From Simplicispira suum (lineage in GTDB: Bacteria > Pseudomonadota > Gammaproteobacteria > Burkholderiales > Burkholderiaceae_C), in contig NZ_CP027669.1 in the NCBI RefSeq assembly GCF_003008595.1, forward strand, positions 2,294,001 through 2,358,000: 64,000 bases of DNA. The letters are read 5' to 3'. Below, one piece after another: positions 16,531 through 24,722 of this stretch (position 1 is the stretch's first letter; the number at the start of each line of letters is the position of its first letter). A model generated the notes under the pieces. It was not told the DNA's origin and ran no database searches. It saw only the letters and a list, made by a program, of their open reading frames with translations. Both the position numbers and the translations under genes were made by a program.

Positions 16531-17280
16531 ATGTGTGAGGTATGTGAAGCCAGTGACAGTAGGACCCAGGCCTCGGTATCAACGTCAAGACGCGCCGCTT
16601 TGGGCAGGATGGGCGCGTTTTCGTTGCTTGGCCTGTCTGCAGTGGCAGGGGTCGCCTACGCAAAATCGCCACCCAAACCCGGCAACGTGTTGTCACCGGA
16701 TGAAGCCATCAAACGCTTGATGGAAGGCAATGAACGCTACACATCGGGCAAGACCCAGAGTCGAAGCTTTGCGTCCACACGTGCAGCCTTGGCCAGCGGG
16801 CAAAATCCCTATGCGTCTATCTTGAGTTGTGCTGATTCGCGCGTCAGCCCCGAACTGTGTTTTGACGAAGAAAGAGGCGACCTTTTCGTGACACGTGTGG
16901 CCGGCAACTATGTCACGGCCGATATTCTGGCAAGCTTGGAATACGGCGTGGCGGTTCTCAATACGCCGCTGATCATGGTGCTTGGGCACACCCGTTGCGG
17001 AGCGGTTGGTGCGACGGTCAGTGCACTTGAAAAACAGGCTGAATTCCCTGGCCATATCCAGGGCATCGTCACGGCGTTGATGCCGGCCGTACGTGCCGCT
17101 GCGGCCGGGCCCCACAAAGGCACCTTGCTCCAGGCAGCGACCATTGAAAACATCAAGCAAAACGTTCAGCGTTTGCAAGAAGCCACGCCCATCTTGAGCA
17201 AGGCGGTCCAGACCAACCAGTTGAAGGTCGTCGGCGGACTTTATGACCTCGAAACGGGCCGGATAGAACGGGTCGGGTAA
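16531..17280 (+). CDS. Beta-class carbonic anhydrase with Tat signal
   Basis: Interconverts CO2 and bicarbonate. The 249-residue protein has beta-CA zinc ligands Cys100 (CADSR, with Asp102-Arg104 dyad), His153 and Cys156 (GHTRCG). An N-terminal TSRRAALGRMGAFSLLGLSA segment with twin arginines (20-21) and a hydrophobic stretch predicts folded export by Tat to the periplasm. ATG 16531 is preferred over ATG 16516 because GAGGAG lies 7 bp before it. The 270-bp upstream region contains GACCTGC (16390-16396) and GCAGGTC (16410-16416), a possible operator. It is part of the accessory segment and no bicarbonate transporter is adjacent. Confidence 0.93.
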   Translation: MCEVCEASDSRTQASVSTSRRAALGRMGAFSLLGLSAVAGVAYAKSPPKPGNVLSPDEAIKRLMEGNERYTSGKTQSRSFASTRAALASGQNPYASILSCADSRVSPELCFDEERGDLFVTRVAGNYVTADILASLEYGVAVLNTPLIMVLGHTRCGAVGATVSALEKQAEFPGHIQGIVTALMPAVRAAAAGPHKGTLLQAATIENIKQNVQRLQEATPILSKAVQTNQLKVVGGLYDLETGRIERVG

Positions 17281-17630
17281 GCGTTCTCCGAATGCGCATC
17301 CAAGTCCTGTTGTGAAAGACGGGACTTAGCTTGCTTGGCTGAGCTTCTATCTCGCGTCCGATGGGGCACGTGGGTCAGCGCAGCTTTCCTATCGCGGATG
17401 GGCACAGCCTACCGCTGGCCCCAGTTGCTTGCGGTGGGACGACTGCGCGGCAGTGGGGCTGGGTTGAGCGTGGCGCAGGCATTGGGGGCGCAGTGCAACT
17501 GTCGGATCACGATGCAGCGCAGCGAAACTCGTGCTCAAACCCCAATCCCAGGAATGGCGCAGTGCGGGTTCTTTGGCAATTCATGCTTGCGTCCAGGCAA
17601 TCGTCCGGGATGCGCCACCTACCCATGTAT
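17281..17630. other. Gene-free stretch between carbonic anhydrase and DUF3301 gene
   Basis: Several overlapping short frames (for example a 116-codon one from 17335) have no recognisable homology and no good ribosome site. A small inverted repeat AAGTCC (17302-17307) / GGACTT (17322-17327) just after the carbonic anhydrase stop could be a weak terminator, though no T-run follows. Confidence 0.35.
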
Positions 17631-17963
17631 TCAATGCAAGGTGATGTCCGCGCCAGCCAGTTGTGGGCTGAAATTCAGGAACTGAACGACCCGGCCAAGC
17701 ATGACGATGTTGCCTGGCTGTCGATTGTTGCCAGTGTCGCTGTACTCAAAAGTGTAGGTACGTCTGAGTGCGACGTGGCCGTCTTCGTCTCGTGCCAGCT
17801 TGATCGTGGCGAGCGCGACAGTGTCGTCAAGAAATTGCACCTCATGGACATGGCATTGGCTGCGAGCACGCGCCACCGCGATCTCTCGGACGCGGGTGCT
17901 TTCGAACCATAGCCAGAAGAGACCTCCCAGAACGAATGCGCCGATGATTTCGAACGATGGCAT
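17631..17963 (-). CDS. DUF3301 small membrane protein
   Basis: 110 residues. One N-terminal membrane helix (IIGAFVLGGLFWLWF, about 4-18) is followed by the family's characteristic ESTRVREIAVARARSQC, VQFLDDTVAL and RRTYTFEYSDTG segments, which match DUF3301, a widespread proteobacterial family of unknown function. The start is ATG 17963 (MPSFEI), where the homology begins, although the frame continues 19 codons upstream. Orientation is opposite to the neighbouring genes, and it lies inside the segment bracketed by the glmS-terminus repeats. Confidence 0.75.
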   Translation of the reverse strand: MPSFEIIGAFVLGGLFWLWFESTRVREIAVARARSQCHVHEVQFLDDTVALATIKLARDEDGHVALRRTYTFEYSDTGNNRQPGNIVMLGRVVQFLNFSPQLAGADITLH

Positions 17964-18178
17964 GTTAAAAAAGTGAAGCTGCTGCCCGAAAGGCCAGAGC
18001 CTGAAGGTCTCGGTGCCCAAGGGGTGTGAGCGCTGGTTGTCTCAGCGGCGGCGTCCCAGACATCTGCCGCTGAATTTTTTTGATTCGTGCTTCCGTCCCC
18101 TGGGGGCGCTTGCCCCAGACTTTAATGGCAAAGAGCGGGTCAGCGCCGACGCCGTAGGCGTGCCAGGCTGATGGGCTT
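17964..18178. other. Gene-free stretch before the right glmS-terminus repeat
   Basis: No assigned gene. A short leftward frame reads smoothly through HAYGVGADPLFAIKVWGKR at about 18105-18165 but has no start signal and no recognised family, so it may be a coding remnant. The sequence TCTCAGCGGCGG ... CCGCTGAATTTTTTT at 18038-18083 could form a weak hairpin followed by a T-run. Confidence 0.3.
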
Positions 18179-18294
18179 GCAGCGCAGGCCCATTGGTAGC
18201 GCCACGCGAAGGCCCGCGGGTCCGTGCGGCAACTACCGCCTGCGTGGTCTTGCCAAGAGCGTGACAGTCGTATGACGGTGGCGTTTTTGCGGCG
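18179..18294 (+). repeat. glmS-terminus repeat, right copy
   Basis: 18249-18275 reads CTT GCC AAG AGC GTG ACA GTC GTA TGA, i.e. LAKSVTV plus one residue and stop, the universal GlmS C-terminus but with different synonymous codons. It is followed by a hairpin arm and TTTTTGCGGCG, as after the real glmS. The preceding 18179-18244 matches 13012-13080. No other part of glmS is present, so this is a transferred or duplicated gene end rather than a gene. Confidence 0.6.
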
Positions 18295-18413
18295 TCCATG
18301 AACCGCCGCATGCCTGCATTGCATAGGCAACGGTGGACAGACCGCACGAGCAGCGCTCGCATTGCACAACTGCTATATATTGGTTTGCGTCACACACCAT
18401 CCAAGGGGAATGC

Positions 18414-19316
18414 ATGTCCATCCAATCCATTCTGAAATCCACTGCGGTGGCACTGGCAATTGTTTCCGGCGGGCCGCTTTTTGCACAGGGCACGCCCATC
18501 AACACTGCGGAGTTTGACGCGCTGGTCGCGCAGGGCCCCGTCGCCGACGCTGCCACCATCGCGTCGAGCACCTGGGCCAGCAAGATCAAGCAGGCCGGCA
18601 CGCTGCGTCTGGGCGGCACGCAAACTTCGAATCTGTTCTCGCTGCTGAACGAGAAGGACGGCAAGATGCGCGGCTTCGACGCCGGTCTGGCCCAGCTCCT
18701 CACGCGCTACATCCTGGGCGATGGGTCCAAGTACAAGTTCACACAGGTGACTTCTTCCACGCGCGAACAGGTGCTTATCAACGACCAGGTGGACATGGTG
18801 CTTGCCACCTACTCCATCACCCCCGCCCGCGCCGAGAAAATTGCGTTCGCCGGCCCCTACTACACCTCGCAGGCCGGGGTGCTGGTCAAGGCAAACAACA
18901 AGACCATCCAGTCGTACAACGATCTGGCCGGCAAGAAGGTCGCGACGCAGGCTGGCTCCACCGGGCCCGCAATCCTCGCGCAGTTCGCGCCCAAGGCGGT
19001 GGTGCAAGAGTTCCAGACGCACCAGGAAGCCCTGGACGGATTGCGCCAGGGGCGCGTGGACGCCTACGTGACCGACTACACGCTGCTGCTCAATGCCCTG
19101 AGCCTCGGCACTGGCGACACGCAGTTGGCGGGCGCGCCCTTTGGTGCGCAGGACCCCTACGGCATCGGGTTGCCCAAGGGTTCGGACGGCGTGGCCTTTG
19201 TCAATGCCTTCCTGAAGAAGGTTGAAGCCGACGGCACCTGGGCCAAACTCTGGACCATCGCCATCGGGCAGCGCACCGGCAGCACGGCCGTTCCGACGCC
19301 GCCCGCAATTCCCTAA
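18414..19316 (+). CDS. Amino-acid ABC transporter substrate-binding protein (glutamate type)
   Basis: 300-residue periplasmic binding protein. The signal peptide (about 1-25) ends in LFAQG. The SBP_bac_3 fold has the family motifs GFDAGLAQLL, VDMVLATYSITPARAEKIAFAGPYY and DLAGKKVATQAGST. The last motifs and its partners resemble the glutamate/aspartate GluB/PEB1 group. ATG 18414 is preceded by CAAGGGGAATGC, a usable ribosome site. It is followed after 10 bp by two permease genes. Substrate specificity is inferred from family and from the nearby gltS. Confidence 0.9.
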   Translation: MSIQSILKSTAVALAIVSGGPLFAQGTPINTAEFDALVAQGPVADAATIASSTWASKIKQAGTLRLGGTQTSNLFSLLNEKDGKMRGFDAGLAQLLTRYILGDGSKYKFTQVTSSTREQVLINDQVDMVLATYSITPARAEKIAFAGPYYTSQAGVLVKANNKTIQSYNDLAGKKVATQAGSTGPAILAQFAPKAVVQEFQTHQEALDGLRQGRVDAYVTDYTLLLNALSLGTGDTQLAGAPFGAQDPYGIGLPKGSDGVAFVNAFLKKVEADGTWAKLWTIAIGQRTGSTAVPTPPAIP

Positions 19317-19326
19317 CGGATGGCGG

Positions 19327-19989
19327 ATGGGTGAGGTTTCCAAGCTTCTGGCCGACTATGGGCCTGCCTTTGGGCAGGCCCTTTTGTTGACGTGGAAGCT
19401 CACCGTGCTGTCGTTCGTGCCCGGCTTCTTGCTGGGCATCGCTGTGACCGTGCTTCGGCTGCTGCCGCTGCCGCCGCTGCGCTTTGTATTGACGGTCTAT
19501 GTCGAGATTTTCCGCAACATTCCCAGCGTCGCGCTGCTGATCTTCATCGTGTTCGCGCTGCCCGATCTCAACGTCCTGATCGACTATGAGCCCAGCGTCA
19601 TCCTGACCTTGACGCTGGTCTGCTCGGCGTTCACGGCGGACTACCTGCGCGCCGGCATCAACACGGTCGGCGGCGGTCAGGTAGAGGCGGCGCTCAGCCT
19701 GGGCATGCGGCCGATTCGCGTGATCTGGTCGGTGGTGTTGCCGCAGGCGCTGCGCGCGGTGGTGCAGCCGATGACGTCGCTGCTGATTGCATTGATGCTC
19801 TCGACCTCGCTGGCCTCGCAGGTGCCGTTTCCCGGCCGCGAGCTGACCGCGCTGGTGTCCAAGATTGCGACGGATTCCGCTGCCGGCATTCCCGCGTTCG
19901 CGGTGGCCGCTGCGATGTACGTGGCGACGGGTTTGCTCATCGCCTGGGCCGGCGCCGCCCTGGACAAGAAGGCGCGGATACTGCGATGA
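19327..19989 (+). CDS. Amino-acid ABC transporter permease (first)
   Basis: 220-residue inner-membrane permease of the HisM/GlnP type, with about five hydrophobic helices and the EAA loop (EAALSLGMRPIRVIWSVVLPQALR, about 119-142) that docks the ATPase. ATG 19327 is chosen because homology starts there. Codons 12-21 form a GC-rich hairpin followed by TTTTGTT (19360-19388), a terminator-like structure inside the coding sequence. Its end overlaps the next permease by 4 bp. Confidence 0.92.
   Translation: MGEVSKLLADYGPAFGQALLLTWKLTVLSFVPGFLLGIAVTVLRLLPLPPLRFVLTVYVEIFRNIPSVALLIFIVFALPDLNVLIDYEPSVILTLTLVCSAFTADYLRAGINTVGGGQVEAALSLGMRPIRVIWSVVLPQALRAVVQPMTSLLIALMLSTSLASQVPFPGRELTALVSKIATDSAAGIPAFAVAAAMYVATGLLIAWAGAALDKKARILR
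19360..19388 (+). terminator. Terminator-like hairpin inside the start of the permease gene
   Basis: Perfect 9-bp stem GGGCCTGCC (19360-19368) / GGCAGGCCC (19373-19381), 4-nt loop, then TTTTGTT. It has the form of an intrinsic terminator but lies within codons of the first permease. It may attenuate transcription so that the upstream binding protein is made in excess over the membrane parts. Confidence 0.6.
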
Positions 19990-20786
19990 GCCGCCCTTTG
20001 GAAGAAGCACTGTTTGGTGCGCCCAGCCCGCGAGCCAGGGCCGTCACACGGGCGCTCAGCGCGCTCACGGCGGGCGCGCTGCTGCTGCTGGCTGCGGGTG
20101 TCGTGCTGCGCTTCTATAGCGCAGGGCAGCTCGACGCCCGCTACTGGAACTTCTTCGCCTGGCCGACCACCTGGGCCTTTCTGGCCAACGGCCTGCTCGG
20201 CACGCTTAAATCGGCGGCGATGGCCGCCGTCATCGCGCTGGCCTTCGGGCTGGTGCTTTTATTGGGGCGCTTGGCGCGGCTGCGGCTGGTGCGTTGGCCG
20301 AGCATTGCGGTGATCGAGTTCCTGCGCGGCACGCCCACGCTACTGCTCATTTATGTGTGCTTCCTGGTGCTTCCGCAGGCCGGCATCAAGCTGAGTACCT
20401 ACTGGATGCTGACCTTGCCCATCAGCCTGAGCACCGCCGCCGTGGTGGCCGAGGTGTACCGCGCGGGCGTGCTCGCCGTTCCGCGCGGCCAGGCCAATGC
20501 TGCCCGAAGCCTGGGGATGACCAAAGCCCAGGTGTTCTTCTACATCGTCTTCCCGCAGGCGCTGCGCTACATCGTCCCGGCGCTGGTCGCGCAACTGGTC
20601 ATTGTGGTCAAGGACACCACTTTCGGCTACGTCGTTACCTACGGTGAACTGATGCAGAACGCCAAAGTGCTCATCGCCAACTACCACGCGCTGGTGCCCG
20701 TGTACCTCGTGGTGGCGCTGCTGTACTGCCTGGTGAACTACGCGATCTCCAGGGCAAGCAAACGGCTGGGCAGGCCAATGCATTGA
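19986..20786 (+). CDS. Amino-acid ABC transporter permease (second)
   Basis: 266-residue permease paired with the preceding one, with about five membrane helices. The typical EFLRGTPTLLLIYVCFLVLP segment is at about 102-121, and the EAA loop ANAARSLGMTKAQVFFYIVFPQALRYIVPAL is at about 169-199. Start and preceding stop overlap (ATGA), so the two are translationally coupled and probably form a heterodimer. No ATP-binding protein follows; the next gene is the convergent gltS. The transporter must borrow an ATPase encoded elsewhere. Confidence 0.92.
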   Translation: MSRPLEEALFGAPSPRARAVTRALSALTAGALLLLAAGVVLRFYSAGQLDARYWNFFAWPTTWAFLANGLLGTLKSAAMAAVIALAFGLVLLLGRLARLRLVRWPSIAVIEFLRGTPTLLLIYVCFLVLPQAGIKLSTYWMLTLPISLSTAAVVAEVYRAGVLAVPRGQANAARSLGMTKAQVFFYIVFPQALRYIVPALVAQLVIVVKDTTFGYVVTYGELMQNAKVLIANYHALVPVYLVVALLYCLVNYAISRASKRLGRPMH

Positions 20787-21032
20787 GCACCACCCAGCTT
20801 CATGCCCGGTGACGCGGCGATGCGGCAGTCGGGCCAGGCGAGCGTGGCGAACCGGCTGTGGCCGACGCGGGCTGCTGGCATACGACTGGCAACCGGCAGC
20901 AATCGCTGCGCCCTTGATGGTTGAACCTCTGCGGCGCATGGGCTCCTGCAACGGAAGCTGCAGGCAGCGCCTGCCTGCCATCGACAACGACGCCGAGGGC
21001 CAGTACGGCCGCCCAGCGGTTTCCAGGTCGGT

Positions 21033-22310
21033 TTACTGCAGGAATGGCAACTGCGTGAAGAACTGCAGCACAGCGGCATTCACCAGGTCGACAAAAAAGG
21101 CCCCGACCATCGGCACAATCAAAAACGCCTTGTACGAAGGGCCATAGCGGTCGGTGATGGCCTGCATGTTGGCAATGGCGGTGGGCGTGGCGCCCATGCC
21201 GAAGCCGCAGTGGCCGCCTGCCAGCACTGCGGCGTCGTAATTGGCACCCATGACCTTGAACGTCACAAAGCTGGCGTACAGCATCATCACGCCGACCTGC
21301 GCGAGCAGAATCACCATCACCGGCAAGGCCAGTTCGGTCAGCTCCCACAGGCGCAGCGAAAGCAGCGCCATGGCCAGGAACAACGACAGCGAGGCGTTGC
21401 CAAACACATCGATGGCGCGGTCGAACATCTCGAAGTTGAAGAAGGTAGTGAGCACGTTGCGGATGACCACGCCGCCCGCCAGCGCCCACACAAAGGTCGG
21501 CAACTCGAATGCCGTGCCCTTGGCCGCGATCGTCATCAGATCGGCAAAGGCCAGGCAGGCGGCAAACAACGCCAGCGTTTCGATGGTGGACGACGCGGTG
21601 ATGAGCCGGATCTCGTCGGGCTTGTCGAACATGGCGCTGTCCGGCGCGTCACCGGCCTCGGTGTGGCGCGTGCTGTAGAGCGACTGGGACGCGGCCGCTG
21701 CCTCCACCGGGGTCTGCTGCCCGATGGGAGCCAGCCTCTGGTGGTCGATCTTTTTGAGCAGGCGCTTGGCCACCGGCCCGCCGATCAGGCCACCCGCCAC
21801 CAGGCCGAAGGTGGCGGTCGCAATACCCAGGGTGGTGGCACCCACGATGCCGTATTGGGCTTCCAGCACCGGCCCCCAGGCGCCCGCCGTGCCGTGGCCG
21901 CCGGTGAGCGTGATCGAGCCCGCGACCAGCCCGATCAGCGGATCAAGGCCCAGCGCCGCCGCCAGGCCCACGCCGACCACGTCCTGCACCACGATGAAGC
22001 CAGCCACCACCACCAGAAACACGGCCAGCGGCTTGCCGCCCGCCTTCAGGCGCGCGAAGTCGGCACCGAGGCCGATGGACGAGAAGAACATCAGCATGAA
22101 CCCGGTCTGGAGCGGCGTCGAAAACTGGAATGTCAGGCCGAAGAGCGCGTTGAGCACGAACACGATGACCCCGGCCAGCAACCCGCCAGCCACCGGCTCT
22201 GGAATGTTGAAGTCCGCCAGAAACTTGATCTTGACGATCAATAGGCGCCCCAGCAGCAGTACCAGGGTGGCGAGGATCATCGTGTAGTAGGCGTTGAGTT
22301 CAATGTCCAT
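21033..22310 (-). CDS. gltS: Sodium/glutamate symporter
   Basis: 425-residue inner-membrane protein of the GltS (ESS) family that imports glutamate with sodium. About ten or more membrane helices occur in two related halves. Family motifs include NIPEPVAGGLL near the N-terminus, GSITLTGGHGTAGAWG in the first half and GGHCGFGMGATPTAIANMQ in the second, the two re-entrant loop regions. The start is ATG 22310 (MDIELNAYYT). The open frame extends 53 codons upstream but without homology. It is convergent with the glutamate-type ABC genes, so this locus is a glutamate-uptake cluster. Confidence 0.95.
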   Translation of the reverse strand: MDIELNAYYTMILATLVLLLGRLLIVKIKFLADFNIPEPVAGGLLAGVIVFVLNALFGLTFQFSTPLQTGFMLMFFSSIGLGADFARLKAGGKPLAVFLVVVAGFIVVQDVVGVGLAAALGLDPLIGLVAGSITLTGGHGTAGAWGPVLEAQYGIVGATTLGIATATFGLVAGGLIGGPVAKRLLKKIDHQRLAPIGQQTPVEAAAASQSLYSTRHTEAGDAPDSAMFDKPDEIRLITASSTIETLALFAACLAFADLMTIAAKGTAFELPTFVWALAGGVVIRNVLTTFFNFEMFDRAIDVFGNASLSLFLAMALLSLRLWELTELALPVMVILLAQVGVMMLYASFVTFKVMGANYDAAVLAGGHCGFGMGATPTAIANMQAITDRYGPSYKAFLIVPMVGAFFVDLVNAAVLQFFTQLPFLQ

Positions 22311-22545
22311 GGGTGGGTTCTCCGTTGATCTGGGGTCGCCCGTTAGGCGCAGCCGCCGTGCTGCCGGCGCGAAATGGGGTGCCATTGCCCTTGCTCTTCG
22401 TCGTCCGTCAGTCCATCTGAATCGCCCTGGATCCCCTTGGAACGTCCATGCAAGGACATTCCAGATCATTCATGAGCCGTCGGGAATGGCGTGGTTCGAA
22501 CTCTACCGGCGAAGTATCCCGCCTGTGCCGCACGGCCCGGCTTGA

Positions 22546-23889
22546 ATGGCCAAAAGAACATCGAGAATGGCATCCATGCAAACACCATCCCGTTTCCCAG
22601 CACCCTCTCGCTGCTGGTTGGTTCCCGGTTTGCTGGCTATCCTCGCCCTGGCAGGCTGCGTCTCTGCACCGCCGGACGAACCCAAGGCACCAGCTCCGCC
22701 CACAGCAACCACGCCGGCCTCCGCTGTATCCCCGTTGCCCGCCTTGCCCCCCGTCTCCGACGATGCGGAACACAACCAGAAGTTTGCCCGCTGGGTTGAA
22801 GAGTTCCGCGCCAGCGCACGCGCCGCCGGCATTGCTGAGGCAACGCTGCATAGCGCTTTCGATGGCGTCCAGTTCCTGCCGCGCGTGATTGAGCTGGACG
22901 GCGCCCAGCCCGAGTTCACCCGCACTGTGTGGGACTACCTCGACACCGCCGTGTCTGCACAGCGCATCGCCCGTGGGCAAGACAAGCTGCTGCAGGTGCG
23001 CCCCGACGTGAATGCCGCTGCCGCGCGCTACGGCGTGCCGGCCGAAGTGCTGGTCGCCATCTGGGGCATGGAGAGCAATTACGGCGGCTTCACGGGCGAC
23101 ATTCCCACCATCGACGCCCTCGCCACGCTGGGCTTTGAAGGCCGGCGCGAGCAGTGGGCGCGTGGCCAGTTGCTGGCGGCTTTGAAGATTCTGCAGAACG
23201 GCGACATCGACCGCGCGCAGATGATCGGGTCCTGGGCCGGGGCCATGGGCCAGACGCAGTTTCTGCCCTCGAACTTTCTGGCGTACGCCGTCGATGCTGA
23301 CGGCGATGGCCGGCGCGACATTTGGGGCAGCGTCGCCGATGTGATGGCATCCACCGCCAACTTCCTGGCACGCTCCGGCTGGCAAGCCGGCCAGCCGTGG
23401 GGGCTTGAGGTGCGCTTGCCGCCGGGGTTCGACTTTGCGCGCGCCGACGCCGATGTGCGCCAATCGGCGTCCCTCTGGGCGGGCGAGGGCGTGCAGGCCA
23501 TGAACGGCGCGCCGCTGCCCGCGTTGGAGAATAGTTCCATCCTGCTGCCGGCCGGTGCAGGTGGGCCGGCCTTTCTGATCGGGCCCAATTTCCGCACGAT
23601 CCTGCGCTACAACAATTCGACCAGCTATGCGCTTGCAGTCGGCTTGCTGGCGCAGCAGCTTGCCGGCGGCCCTGCCGTGCAGACACCGTGGCCGCGCGAT
23701 TTGCAGGCGCTGACCAGCAGCCAGTTGAAGGCCTTGCAGACGGCGCTGAACGTACGCGGTTTCGACAGCGGCACGCCCGACGGCGTCATGGGCCCGGCCA
23801 CGCGCAGCGGCGTGCGCCAATACCAGCGCAGCCTGGGCTTGCCGGCCGACGGCTACCCTAGCCTGGACCTGTTGCAGCGCTTGCAATAA
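22546..23889 (+). CDS. Lytic murein transglycosylase B with peptidoglycan-binding domain
   Basis: Cleaves glycan strands of peptidoglycan from the outer-membrane side. Lipoprotein signal with LALAGC lipobox, a Pro/Ala-rich linker, an MltB-type catalytic domain (about 75-370) with the catalytic Glu176 in WGMESNYGG and the GSWAGAMGQTQFLPS motif, then a C-terminal PG_binding_1 domain (about 385-445, LQTALNVRGFDSGTPDGVMG). Start is uncertain: ATG 22546, 22567 or 22576 are all in frame; the last leaves the most normal signal peptide. The length of 447 residues fits MltB forms with the extra binding domain. Confidence 0.92.
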   Translation: MAKRTSRMASMQTPSRFPAPSRCWLVPGLLAILALAGCVSAPPDEPKAPAPPTATTPASAVSPLPALPPVSDDAEHNQKFARWVEEFRASARAAGIAEATLHSAFDGVQFLPRVIELDGAQPEFTRTVWDYLDTAVSAQRIARGQDKLLQVRPDVNAAAARYGVPAEVLVAIWGMESNYGGFTGDIPTIDALATLGFEGRREQWARGQLLAALKILQNGDIDRAQMIGSWAGAMGQTQFLPSNFLAYAVDADGDGRRDIWGSVADVMASTANFLARSGWQAGQPWGLEVRLPPGFDFARADADVRQSASLWAGEGVQAMNGAPLPALENSSILLPAGAGGPAFLIGPNFRTILRYNNSTSYALAVGLLAQQLAGGPAVQTPWPRDLQALTSSQLKALQTALNVRGFDSGTPDGVMGPATRSGVRQYQRSLGLPADGYPSLDLLQRLQ

Positions 23890-24042
23890 CGCGATGGCGC
23901 TGCACATACAGTACGTCCTGTAAGTCGTTCAGCGCGAGGTTCTTGCGCTGTCACCCGTATCTCGCCCCATGGTGGCGCCCGACCTCGCGCAGATCGCCGA
24001 GGCGCACCTGCCAAGACCTGACTGAACCTGACCCAAGCCCCC

Positions 24043-24258
24043 ATGAAAACCATAGACGAGATGCTGCACCTGGCCTTGCTGACCACTGAGCAGTACCAAC
24101 AAATCAGCGCCTGGATTGCCCAAGCCGACTCGCCCGAAGACATCCTGAAAATGCCTGCGCCGCTTTGGCAGGCGGTTGAGCGGGCCAGCGCGGTCATGGG
24201 GATTGACTCAGACCTTCTGCGCCCGCCCAGCTTCGACGCAGAAGGCATCACGGGGTGA
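24043..24258 (+). CDS. Small hypothetical protein
   Basis: 71-residue acidic, soluble protein with no recognised family. It reads as alternating helices (IDEMLHLALLTTEQYQQISAWI and APLWQAVERASAVMGID) with coding-like codon usage, which supports a real gene. There is no signal peptide or membrane segment. The upstream region has only a weak ribosome site. It lies alone between the lytic transglycosylase and the gene-poor left flank of the metal island. Confidence 0.55.
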   Translation: MKTIDEMLHLALLTTEQYQQISAWIAQADSPEDILKMPAPLWQAVERASAVMGIDSDLLRPPSFDAEGITG

Positions 24259-24398
24259 GGCGGGTGGCCTGGAATCCGTAAGGGCACAAGCTGACTGGAT
24301 TGGCAAAGAGCGCCACCTCCACATGATGGCGGCGCGCAGCAGCGGTGCCCAAGCCACGCCAAGTCTTCGTTTGGATCGGATGGCTTTCGCTTCGTGTT

Positions 24399-24610
24399 TC
24401 AAGCCGCATCGGAATCACCACCTTTCTTCAGCTCGGAAAACTGGCTCGCCATCGCCGGGTTGCCCCGGTCAGCTTTTTGATCGTCACCTCCTGCAACTTG
24501 TCCTTTGCCAGGCGAAGGTCGCGGTGGGTGTAAAGCAGCGTGTCTTTGGTTTTCCGGAGGTGGTCGATCGATTTGTCGATCTTGTCGATCGCCGTCTGGA
24601 GGCAATGCAA
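24399..24610 (-). pseudogene. Remnant of a coiled-coil-like protein, frameshifted
   Basis: Two leftward frames join into one sensible C-terminus. The first reads LQTAIDKIDKSIDHLRKTKD ... EVTIKKLT (24428-24605). The second reads RGNPAMASQFSELKKGG to a stop at 24399. Restoring one base near 24457-24465, in a CCGGGG run, would fuse them as KKLT-RGNPAM. Upstream of 24610 that frame meets a stop and no start is visible, so the N-terminal part is missing. The intact family is not one I can name. It is probably debris at the edge of the metal island. Confidence 0.5.
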
Positions 24611-24660
24611 GAGTCAGGCCTTTCCCTTTGCCCTGGATCGGGGAAATTCCAGGCGTAGCA

Positions 24661-24722
24661 CTGAAAAATATCGAAAAATCAGCCTGTAGCGCTTGATACG
24701 AAAGCGCGAGCAGCTACAAAAT
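24661..24722 (+). repeat. Dispersed repeat copy 5 (left flank of metal island)
   Basis: Forward-orientation copy: AATATCGAAAAATCAGCCTG, TAGCGCTTGATACGAAAGCGC, GAGCAGCTACAAAATT. It has the same order of landmarks as copies at 1941 and 57126. The stretch from here to 25286 has no credible gene and becomes markedly AT-rich after about 25140. Confidence 0.7.

Noticed and set aside
17361..17912. A 183-codon rightward frame overlapping the DUF3301 gene
   Set aside because: The opposite-strand DUF3301 protein has clear family features; this frame has none.
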